Shown one piece after another: positions 43,494 through 51,676 of a DNA stretch of 64,000 nt. Made by a program: the position numbers and the translations under genes. Under the pieces are notes generated by a model. It saw only the letters and a list, made by a program, of their open reading frames with translations, was not told where the DNA came from and did no database searches. This DNA comes from Streptomyces nymphaeiformis. Its GTDB lineage: Bacteria > Actinomycetota > Actinomycetes > Streptomycetales > Streptomycetaceae. Positions within the stretch are counted from its first letter, which is position 1, and the number at the start of each line of letters is the position of its first letter. Location of the stretch: NCBI RefSeq assembly GCF_014203895.1, contig NZ_JACHJY010000005.1, positions 248,001-312,000 on the forward strand. Direction: 5' to 3'.

Positions 43494-44237
43494 TCACTCC
43501 CAGCGGAACCAGCGCACCGACGCACCGGTCGACAAGGCCGTCCACAGGGCCATCACCCCGAGCGCCGCCCAGCCGGGCCAGTCGCCCGACGCGGCCGAGT
43601 CGAGGGCCTGGGAGGCGGCGCCGAGCGGGGTGAGGCCGACGATCCGCTGCAGGGTATCCGGCATGGCCTGGACGGGCACCCACACACCGGCCGTGAACAT
43701 CGTCGGGAAGAAGACGGCGGAGCCGACGGCGGTGGCGATCTTCTGCGTACGGGAGACGGCGCACACCGCGGAACCGAGGGCGAGCCCGGAGGCTACGGCG
43801 AGCAGCAGCGCGAGCAGGTACCCCGGGAAGTTCTCCGGCAGGGCGACGTCGAAGGCGATGCGCCCCACCACGAGCACGAGCGACGCGGAGACGAGCGCGG
43901 CCGCGCCGTGCAGCGCGAGCTGCGCGGTGAGCAGCGCGCCGGGCCGGACGGGGGTGGTGGACATCCGGCGGAGGATGCCGCGCTCGCGGTAGCCGGACAG
44001 GACGGGCGGCATCGCCTGGATCCCGGCCATGATCAGGGCGAAGAGGACGGCGACCGGCACGTACAGGTCGATCACGCGTCGCCCGCCGAGGTCGGCGGAG
44101 GCCTCCCGGAAGGACGGGACGAAGGCGCCGAGGACGACGAGGAGCAGGGTCGGCGAGAGCATCACCCAGAACAGGGCGCCGGGTTCGCGGGTGAAGAGGC
44201 GCGTCTCGGCACGCAGAACGGCAACGGAGGGGTTCAT
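43494..44237 (-). CDS. ABC-2 type transporter permease
   Basis: 247 aa with six hydrophobic segments: PGALFWVMLSPTLLLVVLGAF, DLYVPVAVLFALIMAGIQ, a long pair at about 115-165 and two more near the C-terminus. The order and the short cytoplasmic REPGALFW entry are typical of ABC-2 drug or lipid exporters. It overlaps the ATPase gene by four bases and works with it; the substrate is unknown. Confidence 0.9.
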   Translation of the reverse strand: MNPSVAVLRAETRLFTREPGALFWVMLSPTLLLVVLGAFVPSFREASADLGGRRVIDLYVPVAVLFALIMAGIQAMPPVLSGYRERGILRRMSTTPVRPGALLTAQLALHGAAALVSASLVLVVGRIAFDVALPENFPGYLLALLLAVASGLALGSAVCAVSRTQKIATAVGSAVFFPTMFTAGVWVPVQAMPDTLQRIVGLTPLGAASQALDSAASGDWPGWAALGVMALWTALSTGASVRWFRWE

Positions 44238-45139
44238 CGCGGGTCGGTTCCCGTCAGGTCGAGGTAGGCGTCGTCGAGGGTGGCGTCGACGACCCGGAGC
44301 TGGCCGGCCGTGACGCCCTCCCGGGCGAGGAGGGAGACGAAGGCGGTGACGGTCTCGTCGGTGCCGCCGACGACGGTCCGGCCCTCGGCCGTCCGGACGG
44401 AGACGGCACCGGGCAGGGACCGCAGCGCGGCCGGGTCGATCGGGGTGTTCGCGGCGAAGGAGATCTCCTTGGCGGCCGAGGCCCGGCCGATCAGCCCTTC
44501 GGGGGTGTCGAGCGCGGCGATCCGGCCCTGGTCGAGGACGGCGATCCGGTCGCAGAGGCGCTGCGCCTCCTCCATGAAGTGGGTGACGAGCAGCACCGTC
44601 ACCCCGGTGTCCCGGAGGGACTCGACGAGCGACCACACCTCGCGGCGGGCCCGCGGGTCGAGACCGGTGGTGAGCTCGTCGAGGACGACGACCCGGGGGT
44701 CGCCGAGCAGGGCGAGGGCGATGAACAGCCGCTGCTGCTGCCCGCCGGACAGCTTCCCGAACCGGGTCCGCAGGTGCGGGACGAGCCCGAGCCGCTCGGC
44801 GAGCGCCTGCCGGTCGGCGGGCCGCTCGTGGAAGGAGGCGTACAGGTCGAGCGCCTCGCGGACGGTCAGCTTGGCCTGGAGCTCGCTCTGCTGGAGCTGC
44901 ACGCCCAGGACCCTGGTGACCTCGGCGCGCTGGGTGGCGGGGTCGTACCCGCACACGCGCACCCGCCCCTCGTCGGGGGTCCGCAGCCCCTCGACACACT
45001 CCACGGTGGTCGTCTTGCCGGCGCCGTTGGGGCCGAGGATCCCGAAGACCTCCCCCTCGCCGACCTCGAACGACACCCCGTCGACGACCTTCCGGCCGCC
45101 GTACGCCTTGTGCAGTCCCCGCACCTCGATCGCTGTCAT
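44234..45139 (-). CDS. ABC transporter ATP-binding protein (ABC-2 type exporter)
   Basis: 301 aa from the ATG giving MTAIEVRGLHKAYGGRK; an upstream frame is unsupported. It has Walker A GPNGAGKTT, signature LSGGQQQR, Walker B VVVLDELTTGLD and H-loop VTHFMEE, as in DrrA/CcmA-type exporters. The last 90 residues form the usual C-terminal extension. First gene of the four-gene operon ATPase, permease, histidine kinase, response regulator. Confidence 0.93.
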   Translation of the reverse strand: MTAIEVRGLHKAYGGRKVVDGVSFEVGEGEVFGILGPNGAGKTTTVECVEGLRTPDEGRVRVCGYDPATQRAEVTRVLGVQLQQSELQAKLTVREALDLYASFHERPADRQALAERLGLVPHLRTRFGKLSGGQQQRLFIALALLGDPRVVVLDELTTGLDPRARREVWSLVESLRDTGVTVLLVTHFMEEAQRLCDRIAVLDQGRIAALDTPEGLIGRASAAKEISFAANTPIDPAALRSLPGAVSVRTAEGRTVVGGTDETVTAFVSLLAREGVTAGQLRVVDATLDDAYLDLTGTDPR

Positions 45140-45245
45140 GCCTTCAGCCTGTCGAAGACGCGGAACACCGACCATCGGCCATCGCGCTCGACCCGCCATC
45201 AACCGATCGGCTGATGCCGCGGTACGACCCGGCCGGAAAACCGGA

Positions 45246-45274
45246 TGAGACGTGTCAGTGGCGAACCGTATGGT
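45246..45274 (+). promoter_or_regulatory. Candidate promoter giving a leaderless transcript
   Basis: TATGGT (45269-45274) fits the TANNNT -10 pattern and lies eight bases before the chosen ATG at 45283. A weak TGAGAC -35 is 17 bases upstream. No ribosome site exists before the ATG, so a leaderless mRNA is plausible. Confidence 0.35.
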
Positions 45275-45282
45275 CGGACCTG

Positions 45283-47058
45283 ATGCCCGAGAACCCAGAC
45301 ACCCCGCCCTCCGACCGCTCGACGGTCCGCGTCCTGCTCCGTCTCTGGCCGTACGTACGGCCCGTGCGGGCCCGGCTGTTCACGGCCGCGGTCATCGCGA
45401 TCGTCGCCTCCTGCCTGTCTCTGGTGATCCCCCTCGTCCTCAAATGGCTGGTGGACGGCCCCGTCGCGAACGGCGACCCCGGGGGCGTCTGGCTGGGGGC
45501 GCTGTACCTCCTGCTCCTCGGTATCACCGAGGCCGTCCTGTTCGGCTTCCGCCGCTGGCTGGTGGCGCGCCCGCTGGCCGCCGTGGAGGCCCGGATGCGC
45601 GCCGACCTGTACGGCAGGCTCCAGCGGCTCCCGATCGCCTTCCACGACCGGTGGCCGTCCGGGCAGCTGCTCTCGCGCGGGACGACGGACCTGATGCTGG
45701 TCCGGATGTTCCTGGCCTTCCCGCTGACCTTCCTCCTGGTCAACGGCGTGACGATCCTCGCCGGTTACGTCCTCCTGCTGGCCCAGGACTGGTCGCTCGG
45801 CCTGGTGCTCCTCACGCCCGTGATCCCCCTCGTGATCGTCAGCAACCTCTTCGAGCGCCGGTACGGGGTCGTGGCCCGCACGTCCCAGGACCAGGTGGGC
45901 GATCTCACCACCTTGGTCGAGGAGAGCGTCCTGGGCATCCGGATCGTGAAGGGCTTCGGCCGGCACCGCAGCCAGGCGAAGGCGTTCCACGCACTCGCCG
46001 GACACCTCCGCGGCACGGAACTGGCCAAGGCGCGGCTGCTCGCCGCCATCTGGGCGGTCATCACCGCCGTACCGGAACTGGCCATCGGAACCGCGCTCGT
46101 GCTCGGCACGGTGCAGGTCGCCGACGGGAACCTGTCGGCGGGCACCCTCGTCGCGTTCCTGTCGACGGCCCTGGCGCTGCGCTGGCCGGTGGAGTCGATC
46201 GGTTTCATGCTCGCGATGAGCAAGGACGCGGCGACCGCGACGGAACGGTACTTCGAGGCGATGGACGCCGAGGAGGAACCGGACACGGCCACCGGCACCA
46301 CCGCCCACGACACCTCCGAGGGGGTCCGCTTCGAAGGCGTCACGTTCCGCTACCCGGACGCCCCGGAGGAGGCACCCCCCGTCCTGGACGGCGTCGACCT
46401 CCACATCCGCCCCGGCGAGACCCTGGCCCTGGTCGGCGGCACGGGCTCGGGCAAGACGACCCTCACGGCCCTCGTACCGCGCCTGCACGAGGCGACGACG
46501 GGCCGCATCCTCCTGGACGGCGAGGACATCGCCCTCATGGAACGGGAGAAGCTCCGCTCCCTCGTCTCCATGGCGTTCGAGGAGCCGACGCTGTTCTCGG
46601 CGAGCGTCGGCGAGAACGTCCTGATGGGCGCGGAACGGGCAGGCGACCCCGAGCTGCGCCGCGCGCTGGGTGTCGCCCAGGCGGACGGCTTCGTCGACCG
46701 CCTGCCCGAGGGGACGGCGACACAGGTCGGCGAGCAGGGCCTCAGCCTCTCCGGCGGCCAGCGGCAGCGGCTGGCCCTCGCCCGCGCGGTGGTCGGCAGG
46801 CCCAGGTTCCTGGTCCTGGACGACCCGCTCTCGGCACTCGACGTCCACACGGAGGCCCGAGTCGAGGCGGCCCTGCGGGAGGTCCTCCGGGAGACGACGG
46901 CCCTGGTGGTGGCGCACCGCCCGTCGACGGTGATGCTCGCCGACCGCGTCGCGCTGCTCTCCCAGGGCCGGATCGCGGCGGTCGGCACCCATCAGGAACT
47001 GCTGCGCAGCAGCGCCGAGTACGCCTGGCTGATGACGGGCGAGGGGAAGAACCGATGA
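45283..47058 (+). CDS. ABC exporter half-transporter, degenerate ATP site subunit
   Basis: 591 aa from the ATG giving MPENPDTPPSDRST. Six membrane helices form an ABC_membrane domain (about 20-300), then the ATPase. Walker A GGTGSGKTT and signature LSGGQRQR are intact, but the Walker B glutamate is Asp (FLVLDDPLSALD) and the Q-loop region reads FEEPTLF rather than having Q. With the next gene this makes a heterodimeric exporter with one degenerate site. The two genes overlap by four bases. The substrate is unknown. Confidence 0.9.
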   Translation: MPENPDTPPSDRSTVRVLLRLWPYVRPVRARLFTAAVIAIVASCLSLVIPLVLKWLVDGPVANGDPGGVWLGALYLLLLGITEAVLFGFRRWLVARPLAAVEARMRADLYGRLQRLPIAFHDRWPSGQLLSRGTTDLMLVRMFLAFPLTFLLVNGVTILAGYVLLLAQDWSLGLVLLTPVIPLVIVSNLFERRYGVVARTSQDQVGDLTTLVEESVLGIRIVKGFGRHRSQAKAFHALAGHLRGTELAKARLLAAIWAVITAVPELAIGTALVLGTVQVADGNLSAGTLVAFLSTALALRWPVESIGFMLAMSKDAATATERYFEAMDAEEEPDTATGTTAHDTSEGVRFEGVTFRYPDAPEEAPPVLDGVDLHIRPGETLALVGGTGSGKTTLTALVPRLHEATTGRILLDGEDIALMEREKLRSLVSMAFEEPTLFSASVGENVLMGAERAGDPELRRALGVAQADGFVDRLPEGTATQVGEQGLSLSGGQRQRLALARAVVGRPRFLVLDDPLSALDVHTEARVEAALREVLRETTALVVAHRPSTVMLADRVALLSQGRIAAVGTHQELLRSSAEYAWLMTGEGKNR

Positions 47059-48890
47059 CGGACACGACACTCGAGAAGAAGACGGCCCCGGCGGAACCGT
47101 CGGACCCCTTCGACCGCGACGACCTGCCCGCGGCCCCGGGAGCGACGGGCGCCCTGCTCCGCTCCCTCCTGGCCCCGCACCGGACGCGGGTGGTGATCGC
47201 GGCCCTGATCCTCCTCGGCAGGGAGGCGGCGCTGCAGGCGGGCCCGCTGCTCGTCGCGTACGCCATCGACCGGGCGGTCCCGGCGTTCCGCGCGGGAGAC
47301 CACGGCCCGGTCATCGCCGTGGCCCTCGGCTACCTCCTCTGCGCCGCGCTGTCGGGCGTCCTCCAGTACGCGTTCGTCCGCGGAGCGGCCCGGATCAACC
47401 AGGACGCGCTGCTCGACCTGCGAGGCCGGATCTTCCGCCACGCGCAGGTGCTGAGCGTCGACTTCCACGAGCGGTACACCTCGGGCCGTCTGATCTCCCG
47501 CTCGACCACGGACGTCGAATCGCTCCGCGAACTGCTGCAGGAGGGCCTGCAGGAACTGATCGGCGTGGTGCTCTCCTTCGTCTCGATCTCCCTGGTCCTC
47601 CTCTACCTGGACTGGGGCGTCGGAGCAGTGGCGGTGGTCTCCTTCGTCCCCCTCTACGGGCTGATCCGCCTCTACCGACGCCGAGCGGGCGAGGTGTACG
47701 CGGAACGCAGCACGGCCATCGCAGGCGTCATCGTGAAGTTCGCGGAGACGATGAACGGCATCCGCCCGGTCCGCGCGTTCCGCCGTGAACGGGCCAACGA
47801 CACCGAGTTCGCGGCGCTCAACCACCGCCACGAGCGCAGCAACGGCGACGCCCTCCTGGAGATGGCCCGCTACGTGGTGGGTTCCCGGCTGGTGGCGAAC
47901 ACCGCGGTGGCGGGCATGTGCCTCTGGGGCGCGTACAGGGTCGCCGCCGGAACGCTCGAACTGGGCGTACTGGCGGCGGCGGTCCTCTACATGCGCCGCC
48001 TGTACGACCCGATCGACCGCCTGGGCATGTTCCTGAACTCGTACGAGTCGGCGGCGGCCTCCCTCGCCAAGATCGCCGGCCTCCTGGCCCAGGAACCGGG
48101 CGTCCCGGAGACGAGAACCCCCGAGGAACTCCCCACGCGCACCGGCGGACCCGGCCGGGAGATCACCTTCGAAGGCGTCGGGTTCGCCTACCGGACAGGA
48201 GGCGAAGTCCTCCCGCGCTTCGACCTGAGGATCCCCGCGGGCCAGACGGTGGCAGTGGTGGGCGCGACGGGCGCGGGCAAATCCACCCTCGCGAAGCTCC
48301 TGGCCCGCTTCTACGACCCGACGGACGGCCGGGTCCTCCTGGACGGGGTGGACCTCCGCGACCTGACGACACCGGATCTCCGCCGCGGGGTGGTGATGGT
48401 CACCCAGGAGGCGTTCCTCTTCTCCGGCACGGTGGCGGAGAACATCTCCATCGGCCGCCCGGACGCGACCCGCGCCGAGATCGAACAGGCGGCGAAGGCG
48501 ATCGGGGCCCACGAGTTCATCACGGGACTCCCCGACGGCTACGACACGGACGTCCGCAAACGGGGCGGCCGCATCTCGGCCGGCCAGCGGCAGCTGGTGG
48601 CCTTCGCCCGCGCCCTCCTGGCGGACCCGGCGGTCCTGATCCTGGACGAGGCGACGAGCTCGCTGGACGTCCCGGGCGAACGAGCGGTGCAGCGAGCGAT
48701 GGACACGGTCCTGGCGGGCCGCACCGCGGTGATCATCGCCCACCGCCTCTCGACGGTCGAAGTGGCGGACCGCGTCCTGGTGATGGAACAGGGCCGCATC
48801 GTCGAGGACGGCCACCCGTCGACGCTCATCGAGGGCGAGGGCCGCTACGCGAGCCTGCACCAGGCATGGCGCGACAGCCTGGTGGGGTGA
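47055..48890 (+). CDS. ABC exporter half-transporter, partner subunit
   Basis: 611 aa. Starts with an ATG overlapping the previous stop (ATGA). An ABC_membrane domain with ISRSTTDVESLRELLQEG is followed by an ATPase with Walker A GATGAGKST, Q-loop VTQEAFLFSG, full Walker B LILDEATSSLD and H-loop IAHRLST. Its signature reads ISAGQRQ instead of SGGQ. The changed signature faces the partner's changed Walker B, so one of the two ATP sites is non-consensus and the other canonical, a pattern known from TM287/288 and similar pairs. Confidence 0.92.
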   Translation: MTDTTLEKKTAPAEPSDPFDRDDLPAAPGATGALLRSLLAPHRTRVVIAALILLGREAALQAGPLLVAYAIDRAVPAFRAGDHGPVIAVALGYLLCAALSGVLQYAFVRGAARINQDALLDLRGRIFRHAQVLSVDFHERYTSGRLISRSTTDVESLRELLQEGLQELIGVVLSFVSISLVLLYLDWGVGAVAVVSFVPLYGLIRLYRRRAGEVYAERSTAIAGVIVKFAETMNGIRPVRAFRRERANDTEFAALNHRHERSNGDALLEMARYVVGSRLVANTAVAGMCLWGAYRVAAGTLELGVLAAAVLYMRRLYDPIDRLGMFLNSYESAAASLAKIAGLLAQEPGVPETRTPEELPTRTGGPGREITFEGVGFAYRTGGEVLPRFDLRIPAGQTVAVVGATGAGKSTLAKLLARFYDPTDGRVLLDGVDLRDLTTPDLRRGVVMVTQEAFLFSGTVAENISIGRPDATRAEIEQAAKAIGAHEFITGLPDGYDTDVRKRGGRISAGQRQLVAFARALLADPAVLILDEATSSLDVPGERAVQRAMDTVLAGRTAVIIAHRLSTVEVADRVLVMEQGRIVEDGHPSTLIEGEGRYASLHQAWRDSLVG

Positions 48891-48920
48891 GGGAGAGCGG
48901 CCCCGTCCCCGGCGGCCCCT

Positions 48921-50405
48921 TCAGGCCCGCCGCCGCAGCACCACGAGGGACAGCACGGCCGCGAGGACCATCAAGAGGGAGGCCCCCACAGCGGCCCCGG
49001 ACATGGCCGACACGAACGCGCTCCGCGCGGCGTCGACGACACCGGCCGCACCCCCCAGGGCACCCCCCAGCGTCTCCCGGGCGGCGGCCGGCGCGGACGG
49101 GGGCATCGCCGCGGTGTACACGGCCGCGCCGATGGACCCGAGGACGGCCATCCCGAGCGCACCGCCCAGCTCCGACCCCGCTTCGAGTACCGCGGCGGCG
49201 GCCCCCGCACGCTCGGGGGGCGCCGCGCCGAGGGCGAGTTCGTTGGCGAGGGTCATCGCGGAGACGAGCCCGGCGGCGTAGACGGCGCTGCCGACGAGGA
49301 CCACCCACAGCGGCGTGGCACGGTCGACGACGACGAGCCACGCGAAGCCGCCGGCGGAGACGAGGAATCCGCCGCCCATGACGTACGCCCGGTCCACCCG
49401 CTGCGCGAGCGCCGCGGCGAGAGGCGCGGCGACCATGACGCCGGCGGCGGGGACGAGGCTCCAGAGGGCCGCTTCGAGGGGGCTCTGCCCGAGGACGGAC
49501 TGGAGGTACTGGGTGAGGAAGACGGCGAAGCCGACGGTGGCGGCCATGGAGAGCAGGTTGACCACGAGGGACCCGCCGTACGCCGGGGTGCGGACGAGCC
49601 GCAGATCGACCATGGGGTGTTCGAGCCGCATCTGCCGCACCACGAAGACGACACCGATCAGAACGCCCACGACGACACCCGCACCGGGCCCGACGGCCCA
49701 CCCGCCCTTGGCGAGCTCCTTGATCCCGTAGATCACGGGCAGCAGGGCGGCAAGAGAGAGCCCGGCACTGAGCACATCGAACCGGGACCCCCCGGCCTCG
49801 CCCTTGGACTCACCGAGCAGAACCGGCGCGAGCACCAACAGCAGCGCCATCGCGGGCAGGTTGATGAGGAACACGGCCCCCCACCAGAAGTGCTCAAGGA
49901 GCGCGCCGCTGACGACGGGGCCGAGGGAGATGCCGCTCGCCATGACGGTGGTCCACAGGGTGACGGCCTTGGCGCGCTGGGCCGGGTCCTGGAAGAGGGT
50001 GCGGATCAGGGCGAGGGTGGACGGCATGAGGCAGGCGCCGGCGACGCCGAGGAGCGCGCGGGCGCCGATCAGGGCGCCGGGACTGTGAGCGTAGGCGGCG
50101 GCGAGCGACGCGGCGCCGAAGAGGCCGGCGCCGAAGAGGAGGAGCTTGCGGCGCCCGACGCGGTCGCCGAGGGAGCCCATGGTGACGAGGAGTCCGGCGA
50201 GCACGAAGCCGTACATGTCGAGGATCCACAGCTGCTGGGTCGCGCCGGGCCGGAGGTCGGCGGCGATGGAGGGGATCGCGAAGTAGAGGACGGAGACGTC
50301 CATGGAGACGAGGAGCAGGGGAAGCATGAGGACGCCGAGGGCGGTCCATTCACGCCGCCCGGCCCGGACGGCGGAGAGGTCCTGAGAGCGTTCGGTGAGT
50401 GCCAT
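48921..50405 (-). CDS. MFS multidrug exporter (DHA2/EmrB-QacA type)
   Basis: 494 aa from the ATG giving MALTERSQDLSAVRAG, with about fourteen membrane helices. Motif A reads GSLGDRVGRRKLLL; the first helix carries MDVSVLYFAIPSIAADL, the acidic residue typical of DHA2 pumps; motif C-like GPVVSGALLEHFWW follows. Long loops near the C-terminus are rich in Ala and Gly. It should export drugs or dyes by proton antiport. It is divergent from the regulator gene at 50531, which probably represses it. Confidence 0.93.
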   Translation of the reverse strand: MALTERSQDLSAVRAGRREWTALGVLMLPLLLVSMDVSVLYFAIPSIAADLRPGATQQLWILDMYGFVLAGLLVTMGSLGDRVGRRKLLLFGAGLFGAASLAAAYAHSPGALIGARALLGVAGACLMPSTLALIRTLFQDPAQRAKAVTLWTTVMASGISLGPVVSGALLEHFWWGAVFLINLPAMALLLVLAPVLLGESKGEAGGSRFDVLSAGLSLAALLPVIYGIKELAKGGWAVGPGAGVVVGVLIGVVFVVRQMRLEHPMVDLRLVRTPAYGGSLVVNLLSMAATVGFAVFLTQYLQSVLGQSPLEAALWSLVPAAGVMVAAPLAAALAQRVDRAYVMGGGFLVSAGGFAWLVVVDRATPLWVVLVGSAVYAAGLVSAMTLANELALGAAPPERAGAAAAVLEAGSELGGALGMAVLGSIGAAVYTAAMPPSAPAAARETLGGALGGAAGVVDAARSAFVSAMSGAAVGASLLMVLAAVLSLVVLRRRA

Positions 50406-50448
50406 GCGGGCAGCGAAGCAACACCCCGCGTACAGCACCACACACGCC

Positions 50449-50522
50449 CTAGTGCACCCCGACGAAACCCGTCGAAAGCCCAGTTCGGGCCCGCGTACAC
50501 CGCACCACCGCACTAGTACACT
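50449..50522. promoter_or_regulatory. Divergent promoter/operator region, MFS and regulator
   Basis: The 125-base gap between the two starts has inverted CTAGTGC (50449-50455) and GCACTAG (50510-50516), 61 bases apart from start to start. TACACT (50517-50522) is a -10-like box ending eight bases before the regulator ATG, consistent with a leaderless mRNA. The repeats are candidate operators. Confidence 0.4.
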
Positions 50523-50530
50523 CCCGGCCC

Positions 50531-51436
50531 ATGACGACGGAACCGCCCTACCTGGCCATCGCCGCCGAGATCCGGCGCCGCATTCTCGCCGGGAGGCTGG
50601 CCCCGGGCGACCGGGTGCCGTCGACGCGGGCGATCACGCGTGAGTGGGGCGTGGCGATGGCGACGGCGACGAAGGCGCTGGCGGCGCTGCGCCAGGAGGG
50701 CCTGGTACGGGTGGAGCCGGGCGTCGGCACCGTGGTGGTGGACCCGAAGCGGACGCGCCACTCGACGACGAGCACCCTCACGAGGACCCGCATCGTGCGC
50801 ACGGCGCTGGACCTCGCGGACACGGAGGGCCTGAACGCGGTGACGATGCGCCGACTGGCGACACTGCTCGACACGTCGGCGATGGCGCTGTACCGGCACG
50901 TTCCGGGCAAGGGCGAGCTGGTGCGCCTGATGACGGACGAGGCGTGCGGGGAGGTGCCGCTGGGGCCGGCGCCGACGGACTGGCGGCAGGGCCTGGAGCG
51001 GGCGGCGCGCTGGCTGCGCGAGGTGTACGCGCGGCACCGGTGGATGGCGCAGGTGATGGCCTCGCTGTCGCGGCCGGTGCTCTCGGTGAACGCGATGGCG
51101 TACACGGAGTGGGTGCTGGGGGTGCTGTGGGAGACGCCGCTGTCGCCGTCACAGAAGCTGCACGCGCATCTGACGCTGTTCGCGTTCGTCCAGGGCCTGG
51201 CGATGGCGGACGATCTGGAGGAGCAGGCCCGGCTCGACACGGGCCTGTCGGACGACGAGTGGATGGAACAGAACGAGCCACGGTTCGACGCGATGCAGTC
51301 GGGTGGCCCGTACCCCCTGCTCGACGCGATCGCCCATGACGGGGGGTTCGAACTGAGCCTGGAGTCCCTCTTCGAATTCGGCCTTCGCAGAACGTTGGAC
51401 GGCATCGCGGCCCTGATCGACGAAACGTCCGGTTAA
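50531..51436 (+). CDS. GntR-TetR fusion transcriptional regulator
   Basis: 301 aa. Residues 1-75 form a GntR-type winged helix: YLAIAAEIRRRILAGRLAPGDRVPSTRAI and TATKALAALRQEGLVRVEPGVGTVV. From about 85 a TetR N-terminal helix-turn-helix follows: TRTRIVRTALDLADTEGLNAVTMRRLATLLDTSAMALYRHVPGKGEL. The rest (about 140-300) is a TetR C-terminal ligand domain. So it carries two DNA-binding domains in one chain. Being divergent from an MFS exporter, it probably represses that gene in response to a drug. The ATG has no ribosome site. Confidence 0.9.
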   Translation: MTTEPPYLAIAAEIRRRILAGRLAPGDRVPSTRAITREWGVAMATATKALAALRQEGLVRVEPGVGTVVVDPKRTRHSTTSTLTRTRIVRTALDLADTEGLNAVTMRRLATLLDTSAMALYRHVPGKGELVRLMTDEACGEVPLGPAPTDWRQGLERAARWLREVYARHRWMAQVMASLSRPVLSVNAMAYTEWVLGVLWETPLSPSQKLHAHLTLFAFVQGLAMADDLEEQARLDTGLSDDEWMEQNEPRFDAMQSGGPYPLLDAIAHDGGFELSLESLFEFGLRRTLDGIAALIDETSG

Positions 51437-51490
51437 CGAACACGGACATTCGGGCAGCGGACGGTTTCCGGCCAACTTCCCGACACGGTC

Positions 51491-51508
51491 CTGACAGGTA
51501 CCCGTCAG
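51491..51508. repeat. Imperfect palindrome upstream of the metalloprotease gene
   Basis: CTGACAGGTACCCGTCAG is an 18-base palindrome with one mismatched pair, in the 240-base gap between the regulator stop and the metalloprotease start (51677). It is a candidate regulator site, or a weak terminator of the upstream gene. Confidence 0.35.
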
Positions 51509-51676
51509 TTCTGTCACTCTCTCCCCGGTTCTTCGCACCAGAGTTCACCGCGTCACCCGATCGGGTTCCTACCCACCCGGGTCCCGCGTCACAAGTACAT
51601 GCTCCACAGCTCTCCTTGCACCGCCCGGACGGACTCACCCAAGCCCGCCGGTACCCCCCTCGCATTAGGAGTCTGC

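Noticed and set aside
45183..45240. Divergent palindromic segment (CATCAACCGATCGGCTGATG) between two exporter operons as an operator
   Set aside because: The match is imperfect and short; other similar low-order palindromes occur by chance in such high-GC DNA.
45252..48890. A 1212-codon open frame running across both ABC exporter genes
   Set aside because: Only its second half is the real downstream exporter gene. The first half is an out-of-frame shadow, rich in Arg, Pro and Gly, over the upstream exporter.
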